Positions 35,801 to 47,800 of a DNA stretch of 64,000 nt are shown one piece after another. The number at the start of each line of letters is the position of its first letter. Within the stretch, counting starts at the first letter, position 1. Source of the stretch: Lagopus muta (taxonomy: Eukaryota > Chordata > Aves > Galliformes > Phasianidae). The stretch lies in the NCBI RefSeq assembly GCF_023343835.1, contig NC_064435.1, positions 58,611,634-58,675,633 of the forward strand, given 5' to 3'. The translations under genes and the position numbers were made by a program. The notes beneath the pieces were generated by a model that did not search any database, was not told the origin of the DNA, and saw nothing but the letters and a program-made list of their open reading frames with translations.

Positions 35801-38800
35801 TCCTTCCCTTTATGCTTTCTACCAGTTGTGCTATCACTTAATGATCATGCTGTTTCTCTCAAGCTTCATGTTCTCTCAGAATGCTTTCTGTAGTTGTTGC
35901 TTTCCCAGTGCCTTCCAGTTCTGGGTTCCACAGCAGCCTCTCCCTGCTTGTCTGAGCTCCCTCGCCTCCTCGATTCTTCATGCAAGCAAGTTTTAGAAGC
36001 CACAGATCAGGAAACTGGATGTGATTGTCTCACAGCAGTCAAGGAAATGTACATTTCATGCACAAATGGGAGATTTTGCACAGGTGCCAAATGAAGTTTG
36101 TGTTAGCCTCTGCCTCACCAGCAATGCACTTGCTGCTAAGAGCAGACTGGGAAGATTTCTCTGCAGTGTGGCATTGCCAGGAGTGAAGTTTGCATGAGTC
36201 TGACTACAGTATAATCTGCCAGTTGTGCTTTCATCTGCAAGCAGAAGAGTGACACCTCATGTGGGTCAGCCACATGACATGCAGGTGGGGATTGACACAC
36301 TCTGTCCTAAGCCTTATTTGGCCGAAGGTGACTGGTCCCTGTGTATCCCTTTTATTTTTGCTCTGTGCTCCTCTCCTGTAAGAACAGGCAGTTAGGTTCC
36401 TTTCTTAGTCGTAAATTATACTGAGGGGTAATAAAGCACAGCTTGCATTTATGACAGCTTTGCTGGGCAGCCATAAAAAAGAAGCTGCTTTTGTTGCAAG
36501 TGGAGACACAGGAGCAGTGAATGCCAGGAGACTAGTTTGGGTAATTACAATGGGTGAGGAAGGCATTTGGTTCTCAATAAACAGCACTTTCATTGCTTGC
36601 CTCTCACCCTCGCAGGAGCACTGTGAGCTGGTGCTGAGCTGCAGGAGAGCTTGTGCAGAGCTAGCGAGGCTTATCTGGGTACTCAGATGTCCAGCCTTTC
36701 TCCAAGCACTCCCAAATGCTGATGACAGAGCAGGGAACACAGAGGGCTCAGGGAGGTAGTGAGTGACAAGGACACAGCTCAGCACTATGGCAGTGTTCCT
36801 GCTGCTTGGTCACCATTTGGCAGAACAGAAGTAATAATCCTTTTAATATTGCAGGCCAGGGAGCACAGCTCAGTGGCACTGGCTTGAAGTTATTTTATTG
36901 GATGGGAGCTATGTTCACTTCATGATATAGATGTTGCATTAATAACTTCCAGTTTTTCAGAACTGATCAAACTAGAGCAACTGTTTTGCTGAAGACATTT
37001 GAGGGTGACTGCAAGTGAGCTGCTGTAGTCTAGAATTGTACCTGGAAAAGTCAGCACAGAGATACTTAAAGGCCGATGCTTAGGAGGAATGAAACGTATA
37101 TTTTACTCCCACCCTGACACCAAAATACATTTTATTCCTGATTTTCTTCTGTTTTCTGATCTATCTTATTTAGCCCGTTTTGCTAATAAGTATTCATCCT
37201 TCTGCTCACATTTGCTTGAGGAGGGAGCCATATTCTGCAGGCCTGGAGTGAGTGCAGTCTAGGCTACAAAACATGCCTCTGGCCCTTGAAGTCCCACATA
37301 TGAGTAAGTCAATAGGGATGCTCACTCTGTTGGTGTGCAGCAGGGCTTCGTGGGTAGGAATCAAAAGTTCACCTTAATGTGAAGTAGGTAGCTCCAGGGG
37401 CTACTTTACTTTAGCCCCACGTTGCTGCATATATGCACTTAGTGTGTCTGTGGCTATGCCACTATATATATCCATAGTATGTGGATATTAACAAATGCAC
37501 AGGTTAAAAACCAAAATTTGTGTGTGTGTACTGTATACAAGCATGTGCATATTTAATTTCTTTTGAGGTTGTGTGTACCCTTCAATTAAACTGAAAACAA
37601 GAGGGATGGGGAGAACTATTACAGCTGCATGCCCAGAATGCCAGAGACACAGTAAAATTACTCCCTAAGCAATTCAAGTCCCACAGAGGTTTGTTCAACA
37701 CTGTAATTTAGCATTCCTGGTGTAAGCAGCTCAGTCAGACCAACATTTAATACCAATGGTTTAGAGCTGCTGTGGGGTTGGGAAAAGCTGGCTGCCAGCA
37801 CGTCTGGCCAGCCTGGCTCTCTGACATCGCTTCCCAGCTGTAGGATGGGCAGCACACAGATGTCCACGTGGCTGGGAGCTTTCAGCTGGATTTTGGAAGA
37901 GGGGAAGAGTCCTCTGGCAAACAGTGCCTGGCATTCACTGCATCTTTTGGGCTGGACGGCAGTTGAAGATATTGCACTTATTAGTGCACAGGTGATAAAT
38001 ATTAGTAGCAAGTAATTATGAAATTAGGCTTGAGAACCTCATTGTTCTATCTCCTGAGCAAACACAGAGGAGGAAGGGTATCCTAGCCCCAGGTTCCTCT
38101 GGCCTCACTGAGTGACTGCTCACAAAGTGCAGTGTAGCTCCCACAGGTGAGCTAGTGGAGGGGGAAATGAGCAAAAAGCTTTGTGAACAGATTCAGGGAG
38201 AGCATTGTGCCCAGAGGACTTCATTTCATCCCAGTGAGCAGGTTGCTTTACTGTCCCTGGAGAAGAATGAGCACATCCAGTGTTTTGAAATAAAGCAGTA
38301 AATAATGGCAAAACACAGTGAGGATATGTGATGATGTATAAGTGAAAAACATCCTCTTTGGACAGACTGGAATCCTTTCTGAGAAAGTGGATTAAGGACA
38401 GACCCTTAGAGTGTGAACCCACGGCACCTTTTCTGGATATCATAGCATGGTGGTCCCAGGGGACTACTTGCTCAAAGCTATCTCCTCATAGTCATCAAGT
38501 GTTCACTGTAAAACAAACAAACAAAAAAAACAACTGTGATCTGCTTCTGCCTAGAAATGCTTTCTAATTGCAGGAACCACAATTAGAACTGGTGCTCAGA
38601 AGACAGCCCTGACCTTAACAGGTCCTCTCCATGGCTGGCACAAGGGACACCAGCAGAGGCCCCTTCCCTTGGGGATCAGCATCTGCTTTGGCTTTGAGTC
38701 TCATATCTCCCTGTAGCTGCTTTTTGTGGATATCACAAAAACGAAGATCCTCATCACGTGCATTGTTTGCTGGTCAGCTGTGACAGTGCTCCTGAGCAGA

Positions 38801-39174
38801 AGCCAACCAGATGTGTGGCATCCCCACGTGAATCCTGGAAATGTGTCACTGTGGGGTCATTTTTCAGGGCTGCTTGGAAGAAAATCCATTTACTCTCTGC
38901 TCTGACCCTCTGCTTGGAACAGTTGTTTCTGCCTTGTTTCTTTAAAGCTTTGGCTTATGAAACCTACTGTGTGATTTCACCTGGGATTATTTGTCCATTA
39001 AACATCAGCATCATTATTCTCATAGTAATGGCATTTAAAAGGCATTGCCATAGGGATGCCAAATTAGATCGTGATGACTGCAGTTTCAGGCACTGTATAT
39101 GCACAGAAACATTCTGCCTGTTGGGGGTGATTTCAGGCTCTTTTTCCCTTAACCTCTTTCTACTACACCTCCAG

Positions 39175-39365
39175 ACCGTTGGTGTGGTGGCTGTGGCAGG
39201 TATTATCAGCAAGTGCACACAGGGGGAAAAATCATGAGCAGCTGTGAGGAGGTAGAAGCTCCTTCACAGCCATCAACAGCCCTCACCCACCCTCAGCCAG
39301 ACCAGACAGCAGCTGAGATCAAGCAAGCTAGGGCAGAAATGCAGAGGTTTCTCGAACACTATGAG
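39175..39365 (+). CDS. Putative exon of an unrecognised gene
   Basis: I do not recognise the product. A long pyrimidine tract ends in CCTCCAG just before 39175, and a strong donor GAG|GTAAGG follows 39365. The 191 bases between are open in one frame (enters phase 1, leaves phase 0). If the ATG at 39234 (A at -3) is the start, 44 codons follow: MSSCEEVEAPSQPSTAL, a Pro/Gln/Ser-rich stretch, then a likely amphipathic helix AEIKQARAEMQRFLEHYE. If internal, the upstream part would add a Cys-rich piece WCGGCGRYYQQVH. No CpG island precedes it, and no downstream exon can be assigned firmly. It could be a chance open frame between decoy splice sites. Confidence 0.35.
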
Positions 39366-41237
39366 GTAAGGGGACAGTGCCAGGGTAAAATGCTAAAGCC
39401 GTGTTTCCCAGCTACTCCAGATATAGCATAAACACAGAGGAAACAATGGGTGGAAATGCCGTGCCTGGAAGGCAGTGGGGTGGGCCTGTATGACTGCGCT
39501 GCGCAGAACGAAACACCAGATGCTGGAGCAGGCCCAGCCCAGCTGTATCATACCACTGCCCACAAGGTTCAAATGGCATATGCTTCTTGTACTTCTCATT
39601 TCTCAAGTTGTGGCATTTGCCTGAAATCTGACTTGCTCAGATACAGCTGTGCTGAGTAAAATATCAGAGAGACGTAACCAGCAAAGAATACAAAAGCCAA
39701 CAATGCAAAATGTGTCACTTTGTCTGAGACCTCCTGTGTTTAGAGGTTTCTCAAGACCACAGACTGACCACCGGCTTTGCATATCCTTTGGCTGTCATTA
39801 GGGTAGCAGTAGGGAACCATTACTGATGGCACACAGCTGTGAAGTTAAATCCCTACAGAGGGAGGTCTGGAGGAGCAGCCACAATGCCCCACCTCCTGCA
39901 GACCATAAAGAGCCAGGCTAGCAAAGCTGCTGTACCTCAATATGGTCCCTAGAAGGTGCCTCAGGCTGAGATGTATCATAGGAGGTGAGTTAGAGCTCTG
40001 AGGGATGAAGTTTAATTGACAAAATATGTTTTATCCCTTCAAATAAATGGTACTGAGCAGAAAGCTCAGAAGAGGAATGTGTGTCAGATGTTAATGGTAA
40101 TTACAATTTTTCCAGTTTACAGTTCTTGCTTTTCCCCTGGTCCTAAGCCAGGCTTTTAGATGATGTGAGCTAGTCTTGCATAGCATTTGATTATACTAGT
40201 ACTTTATCTTAAATACCAAATTCTGGTAATTCTATGGAGTAATTAATTACTTGTTTCCATTCTGTTACTTTTAATTAATTTAGAGATTTGTGAATGTATA
40301 TTTTCTACACCCTTAAGAGAAGCTGAGGTGTTCTTGCTGATACATGGTGTTGTCTGAGATCTACATATCGTTGTGTTGTGAAATTGTGCTATCGGTAACT
40401 TCAGGTGCACACAAGCAGAGATGAGGGTGCATGGAGAAACTTGGGCTCCCTCAAATTTCTTGCCTTTCCCAGTTGGGTCAGTACCAGGCACTCTGCTATA
40501 GCTAAGGGAGAGATAAGCTGTGCAGAGGTCTGCTCTCTGGCTACTATGCCAAGGCTACTTCTAGTGTTGACAGCAAGAAGTTGGCATGCTGATGAGAACC
40601 TGAGTAGAGGGTGTTAGTACTGCCCATAGCTTCACGGTGAAGTGCTCACATTTACATGGACCTCTGCAGGGCAGAGTAAAAGTCGCTGCACATTCATTGG
40701 CTCTGAATGCATACTAGTCTATGCAAGCACTGTTATTCTAGTTGTACTCTTTGCCTCAGTGAACAGATACTTAAGGTAAATGTCTCTTAGCTGCAGTATC
40801 ACAAACCAAATGTGCTAGTTCAGTTAGTTGAATACTCTTAACTCAGGGCAACAAGAATGACTTTTAAATGCCATGATTTGCCTTTGGAGCTGTTTAGGTG
40901 CTTCTCCACCAGATAGACATCAAGAACAGCATTCACACAGCTAAGATTACTCAGCAAAGGAGAAAAGATTATTATAGCAAATGATGTAGATGCGTTATGC
41001 AAGGCCTTTGCTTTCCCTGAGCTGTTCTCTTTGGCACTTAAGCAGAAGTGCATGTTTGCTAGTAATGTAGGCTTGCTGTGTAACCTAATTACTCTGCCCA
41101 GACTCAGTGTGTTTTCTAGACACCTCTTGTCCCTGCCCCATGTGAGCTCTAGCTGGTAGCATTAGTAATCTTCTATGTAAATAACAGAATATGCTCTTGG
41201 AAATAATTATTTGTTCACTTTTAATGAAGCATACCAA

Positions 41238-41305
41238 TGAATAAGCAGATGCTAATGTTGTTAATAAAATGTGAATAAGCAGATGCTAATGTTGTTAATA
41301 AAATG
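41238..41305. repeat. Perfect 34-base tandem duplication
   Basis: The unit starting TGAATAAGCAGATGC occurs twice head to tail (41238-41271 and 41272-41305) without mismatch. Confidence 0.95.
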
Positions 41306-41832
41306 TTGATGTGAATGTTTAACTAACACTCTTTAAGTGTAATTAACTGGTGACACTGGGTGAAGGAACTTCCAGAACCCCTTTCAGAGACCTAGTTATG
41401 GGAATAAAGGCAGAAATAATCTAGACTTGCTTGGCTGATTACCCATGTGCAGTTTGGTTGTCTTCCCCTTGCATGTCTGAGAGCAGCCAAGGCACAATAG
41501 CAGTCCAGATCAGTCTACCTCTGCCGCTTTGATTTGGGTGTGATGGTCCTGACTGCAACTTATGTGTGCTTGAGAGGTGAAAGATAAGGTTCCTCCTGTA
41601 ACAAATGCATATGAAACATATAATTAGGCTTCAAATGGCACATGAACAGTTTTGCTTGGCTGACTGAACTCAGCCTTTGCTACCTAGTATGCTAGGCTTG
41701 GGTTATCCTTTTATTGTGTCTTAGATGCCCTATTCCAACTTCAGCCTGTGTCTTTTTGCTGTTTTATTCTGATGTTCTTGTGTTGTGCATGCTAAATAAA
41801 GGCATTTCACACCAGAAAGAACACTTGATGTG

Positions 41833-41892
41833 AGTAAGAAAACCCAGTTGCTACCAGGAGACAGTAAGAAAACCCAGTTGCTACCAGGAGAC
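41833..41892. repeat. Perfect 30-base tandem duplication
   Basis: The unit starting AGTAAGAAAACCCAG occurs twice head to tail (41833-41862 and 41863-41892) without mismatch, followed by the first five bases of a third unit. Confidence 0.95.
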
Positions 41893-44800
41893 AGTAAAAC
41901 ATTGCACAGAAGTACCTGGAGAACAGAATAAAGCCAAACTATCATAAACGGATAACAGGATCCGTGCACAGGCATAAAGGACTTGAGGAACCAGAAAATG
42001 CTCCATAGATTGAAAAAATGGTTACAGATAAGAGCTTATTCTACAAAAGCAGTGTTTCTAATGCCTTAGAAGGAATGTATTCAAATTGGGTTGGCTAGAC
42101 AACACAGACCTGTCAGGGAGTTAGGATATCTGCTATCAGAACAAGTCTAGATGCAGCTGATGATACTAAAGGCTGATGAACTTCAAAGCAGCAGGAGGCC
42201 ATCAGGTGCTCTGAGCTATATAGCATGAAAAGTTTAGGAAGAGTTAGTGGCTATCCTCACTTGAAGCACTGATTAGATGGCAAAGTTGGGGTCAATGCCA
42301 TTTGTGGGTATTCTCTTCTGTTCATGATTTGATACCATCTGGAGAACAACAATTCTACCTCTTGATTATAGTAAATGTGATCGTGTTCTGTTGTCTTATA
42401 AAAGGTGCTTCTCAACTTCAGCAGAACTCTCTCAAGGTTTGATGAACAAAGCTGGAAGTTGTGCTGTTCATCTTTGTTTGAATTGTCTGCCATTGTTTGA
42501 AGAGTTTGTCCTTAATTTCTGATGTTACCTACTTAGCATTACTTGTATTCACTGCAGTGCTGAGAAGAAATAATTTTGTTGCAGACTACTTCCCTTTCCT
42601 TTGCTGTTAATCTTCACTAGTTTAATTGAGGTGCCTGTCATACGGTATACTTCTATAATCTTTAATACTTATGCACTGCCTAATAAAGTACTTAAGGAAT
42701 CATTAGACCACAGTTCTAGAGCAGAAGAAAAAAAAAAAACACCTTCTAAAAGGAAAGGGGTTGTAGTAGTTTATAGTACTAGCTACAGAAACTGTATTTG
42801 CCCCAGAGCCTGTGCCAATCTGACAAATCCCAAATTCAGGAAATGTCCCAAGGCAAAGTGAATCTATTTTATTTTTTTTTCCCTGTAAGTTTTCTCATGG
42901 TCCTTCTGCCTATCTTTTAGGTTGTTTATACTGGGAAAGTGTTCTGATCAAACAGTGCTTGTGACAGTTCCTTCTGCCCTCACATGCAATACCTTCTGCA
43001 GGGACTTGGACAGATACAGGCAGTGGAGGAGGAGAATATGGAGGTCAGAACAAATCCAAATCACAATGAAAGGTCTAACAGGATCTCTGCACCTGACACA
43101 CAGAAAATGATCCAAAGGGGAAATAATGATTTCCACTTTTTGGAAGGAAGATGTCTTCGCTTTACCAATATTCTCTTGTTTGCACAGGGCACCCTCACTC
43201 TAACTGAGCTGTCAATGGGCTTGCTGTACAAGGTGACTAGAAATGCAGTTGATCCCAATCTGATAAGATCACTGCGGTCTTTATTGCTTTCCTAGTTGGT
43301 TCTGTGCTGATAATGGCTTGTCTCACTGTGCAAAAATTTCATCTTGCATTGAACTGTTGCTCAATTCTGTCTGGCTTTCACCTCTCTTCCTCTAAGTGCA
43401 CAGCTGTGAACTACTGATGACTTTGCCTTTACAGCCTGCAGCATCATGGGGGGCACACAGATGCTTCAGTCCCAGCTGCTGGTGGGAGAAGATCCAAGAC
43501 CTTGCTTATGGCTTAGAGTCTTTCAGAATGATTGCTTGCAGAAGAGCAAGGAGGCAAAGGCCACCAAAATGGCTTTCTGGCATGATTTGCTTGCTGCAAT
43601 GCCTGTGACAATATGCACTAATTTCAGTGGGGGTGAAGATGAACAGAAATGCACAGAGGATATTGACAGTTGGGTTTTCTCTACGCATGTCTGAATTGAA
43701 TTGTGAAGGACACGACCTGGCCTTGGTATCTGCAGAGTGTTGGAGGTTGAGGTTCTGGGATAAACCTGGCGCCAGCTTTAATTCCTCAAGGGAGGCTGGC
43801 AGGTTCCTCTGGGAAAACACCCAGCCAGAATATGGGCTCCCAGGTTGTAAGGATCCTTCATAAAAGACAGAAGTTTCTTCAAGAAAATCCCCAACACAAC
43901 CAACCTTAATATGTTTTTTAACCATTTAAAGAGCAGCTAGTTCATAATCTTAGCATTTTTAAAAAATAAGTTGTTGTTTTGTCATGAAGACATTAATAAA
44001 ACACTTTCTTCCGTAGCGTATTTTAAGCAAGTGACTTACTCATAGCTGTCTGCCACAGTCTAGTAGATTTCATTTTTGTTTTCCTCAGAGCAAAGATGGA
44101 ATTAGGAGGTGGAATGACAAGCTAATTTATGAGGTTTTGTGACAATGGCCTGACAGACCCAAACTCTACACTTCTAATTTCATTTACAATAGCTGTTTTT
44201 TCTGCTCATTTAAAGAGATGCAGTCTGCTACTAGAAAAGTGTAGGAGTATCTGGTACCAAGTGTGTGCAAATGAAAAAATTTGAGATCAATAAAAATTAT
44301 TGGCACGGCCCATCTATTTGGTTTGGCCTTTCTGTGCAGGTTTACTCCACTTCATCCAACAGTGTTGTATCATCAAAATCCAAGCACAGAGACAGTAAAC
44401 TGCCCCAAGTCCATTTATGCTTGAAGTAAAGTCCCAGGATGCTACGGCAAGGGCATGGTGGGCACTGCCAGCTGACGTAAATGCATGGTGTGCTTGAGGA
44501 GCTCCTATCTGATCTTGCATCCAGAGCTGTGAGGGGAGAGCAACTAGCTGCTGAGCTCCAAGGTGAGTGCAGGGTCTGGCTTCAGAAATTTTCTTCTGCA
44601 TTTCAGCTCACTTTAATCTCTTTAATCCTTTACTCTTCTGCCTGTTGAGGAGGAATAAAACACCAGAGAACAAAGCACTTCTTATTTTTGTGAGGAGCTG
44701 TTAAGGAATGGTGTCTTAATTGCAAACATCCTCCTGAGAGGGAGACAGCTCACCTACTTAGCCTCAGCAGTGATGTACCAGCTCTCCTCCAATCGCTTTG

Positions 44801-47800
44801 CTCCCAACATAACTGCATTCAGCTGTGTTGTCTTCTGTTTTTCTTTTAAGGTGAAGAAGACACAAAGATTCATTTCAATGCTGAGAGTTAAGGCTGTTTC
44901 TTCTGGAGAAGAGAAGACTCTGGAGAGGCTTCATAGTAAAGCACCTTGATACCTCCATAGACTTAAGAATGGGATCTGCTATCTTATCAAAGGGGGAGAT
45001 GTGTACAAAGGCATTGCAGGCATCAGATCCAAGTTTCATCGTAACAGTTTAAAGTGTAATGCTGTTGGTTTTTTTTTTTTTTTTTAGTTTTAAAAAATTA
45101 GATTGACCTAACAAGAAAATCCAAATTTTGAAATAAAATTAAATAGGACAAAATATTCCTAGTGCTAAATCTTTTAAAAGGCAACTATGGCTCCTAGCTT
45201 ACCTTCTTGTTTAAGACTACATATATGCTGTTGGCTGTTGAGTCTTTTATGCCTCTGCTGAAAGCACAGGTGCCCTTCCCAGTATTCTCCATAAATGTTT
45301 CTGGATCTTTGTGCCTCTGCTATTGTGTCTTGTTCATGGAGGATTTGTTTACTCCTTTCTGAAAGCAATTTTAAAACATCTGGCTGCAATTACCTTGCTT
45401 TCAGGGCTCTTTATGCCTAATTTTTTTTTTTCTTTCGTGTTTAGTTTCATTCAGACACTGGCACCTCTGAAGTACTCCTTGCTGCATATATTCCAACATG
45501 GTTGAGATAAAACACTGAACTTGCTGCCATAAAGCAGGCTTTATTTCAGCTCAATCAAGCTCCACAGTTGTAGCCCTTCTCATAACTCCCTGCCATTGTC
45601 TGTGTCCTTCTTCAATCTTTTTCTAGTGTGAGCCCAGACTGGCCACAAGAAATGGCCTGAAAGGGATGGTCCTTTGCAATTCCTTGAAATACCAGGACTG
45701 GAGAGGTAGCAACACGTTATGCTTGAGCCCCAAGTGCTTCAGGGAACATTTGGACATCTGTATGTGTAGGGTCTGGCTTCAGAAATTTTTGTAACTACTC
45801 TCATGTTTCTTTGCCTTTATTTAATCAGTTTACTGGATGAATTAATATAAAAAAATGCAGATAGGCAAGAGGTTAACACAGAAGAATGTCCTTTATTCAT
45901 ATTGAACAGACCAGGCCAGAGAAATGGAAGAGTATTCTCATTTAAAATACTATGAATATTTCTAAATTTCAACATACAAATGGTAGAAAGTGACCGTATA
46001 GTACATAGTTTAATCTCTGAAAGATCCAGAATGACACCCTACATTTCTGCACAAATTTAATGGCAATGCTGACATCACAGGCTTTCCAGTGTGGGTATCC
46101 AGTGCTGGCACCAAGCAATCTGTACCACCCTGTCCCTTTTTGAACACTTCCCTGACTTAATGGCTTGGAAGGATCATCTCTGTTATTAGAAATAAATATC
46201 TGAACTAATACTGTTAATTGACACTGCTGGTGTCTTTGTCTTGCATCTGCTGCCATTGCAGTGTATCAAAAATAGATAATTTTCTGATTTGCTTGTCATG
46301 TTAATTGGACACTTTCATACAACATATTTAATATTTCTAAGTGGCAGAGCAAAAATCCCCAGACTGAGGGTAACATGGGGTGCTTTAGGAAGTGTGTAAG
46401 TTCAAGAGTAATGTAGAAAAGTAATACTGTGTACCCAAGAGTGTAATTGTAGCTCTGGCTGCTTTTTTCTCCTTTTCTCAGATGGGGAAAGTTTTGGAGG
46501 GGGCTGTTTGAAACAGTTTTGCTGCACATCTTAATTCCTGAGAGGGTTCTGTGTGAAAGCTAATGGGATACAGGAGATTTTTTTCCCTCCTTGCTGTTTT
46601 CTGAGAGGCCTCAGCACTGTGCCTGAGGAATGCAGGGTACATCTGCTCCACATCAAAGCTGATTAGGCATTTCTCTACCCTTTGTCATTCTGTATTTTCA
46701 GTACATTCCCTGCTCTTTCCATAATTTTCCTTTCTTCCCATTCTTGGCAAGCTTGAAGGACACTGAAAAATTCACTGTTGCACGCAAAAACAAAGAAGTA
46801 TAAGGCTTTGTTCTTTAAGCATCATCAGAATGATTTCTGGTGAATTCTCAGCACCCCTGCATGTGGCCTGCTTTACTAATGCTGTTACTGGTATAATTTC
46901 CAATATAAATTCTCTTCATCTACTGTTTGTTTTATTAGCTTTTGGTGAGTTTTGCTGCAGATCTCCAGATGGATAGCAGTTTAGATTACGAAGGTACCTT
47001 TAACCCTGTGACAGCAAACTTTGGCCTGAAAAAAGCAATTTTTCTTTTGTTTACAGTGCAGAAGATGCCAAAATCCACAAAAAAAGTGTGATAATCCTCA
47101 ATGAAAGTTGACTCATCGGCATACCACAAGGTTACTAAAATGGCATACTGTTGAGTTCTCCTCTAATGTGGCATCTTGGAAGCGTATAGGCTGATTTCTA
47201 CTGTTTTTCCTTCAAGGATGGAGCCAAAGGGTTATTCAGACTCTATGCTAACTGGCCTATAAAGCAGTAAGTACACAGTACATTTAAAATGTTGGATATG
47301 TTTATCTCTTCATCTGCTCCTGGGTGGCAGCCCTTTTACCATCTGCCCTCTGTGCCTCTTTGTCTAGGCACAAAGGATAGGATCCTGCTGTAGATGATGC
47401 TGGGATGTGCACAGGTCTACCTAGGAAAGCTGAAAACTGTCCCGCCAGAAATGCCAACCAGCATTAGTTCTCCCTACGGCACAGAAAAATAGATAACAGC
47501 TTTGGGCATAGATTTTGCTGAGCTCAGAGTGATTTTTGGCTTCTGCATCTGGCACATAAGCAATCAGAAAAGCTGTGAGCATACTCCCTTATATGTCATC
47601 CCTGCTGAAGGCTGCAGTGTGTTGGCTTATTTTGTTCCTTGTGTTTTTTCCATGAGCCTTTCAGTACCAGAATGCAGCACTGAAGCTTCAGCAGATCCAT
47701 AGTTTGATCTGCTTATAAACTGTTCTGAGAGCATAAGGTCATCTTCATGCAACCAACTTGCTCATCCTTAAAGTCTTAAAGGACTTTGCTACTTTCCCCA

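Larger units (their letters stand above)
26836..39174. other. Intergenic region downstream of SCGN
   Basis: AT-rich sequence with the T-rich tract (30648-30718) and the TCCTC array (32588-32803). I saw no CR1 tail, CpG island, RNA gene or convincing exon. The open frame at 38758-39237 (159 codons) matches no family I know. Confidence 0.7.
39366..47300. other. Region with weak exon-like segments, otherwise unassigned
   Basis: Contains the two tandem duplications at 41.2-41.9 kb, a 22-base repeat shared by 44571 and 45768, and T runs near 45069-45085. Exon-like pieces with acceptor and donor sites lie at 43002-43043, 43188-43232, about 46940-46994 and 47217-47266. None shows homology I recognise. 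Confidence 0.5.

Noticed and set aside
44863..44949. Exon-like segment after a TTTTAAG acceptor (VKKTQRFISMLRVK...)
   Set aside because: The part from about 44900 resembles old CR1 sequence (GGAGAAGAGAAGACTCTGGA) and the frame ends quickly with no donor.
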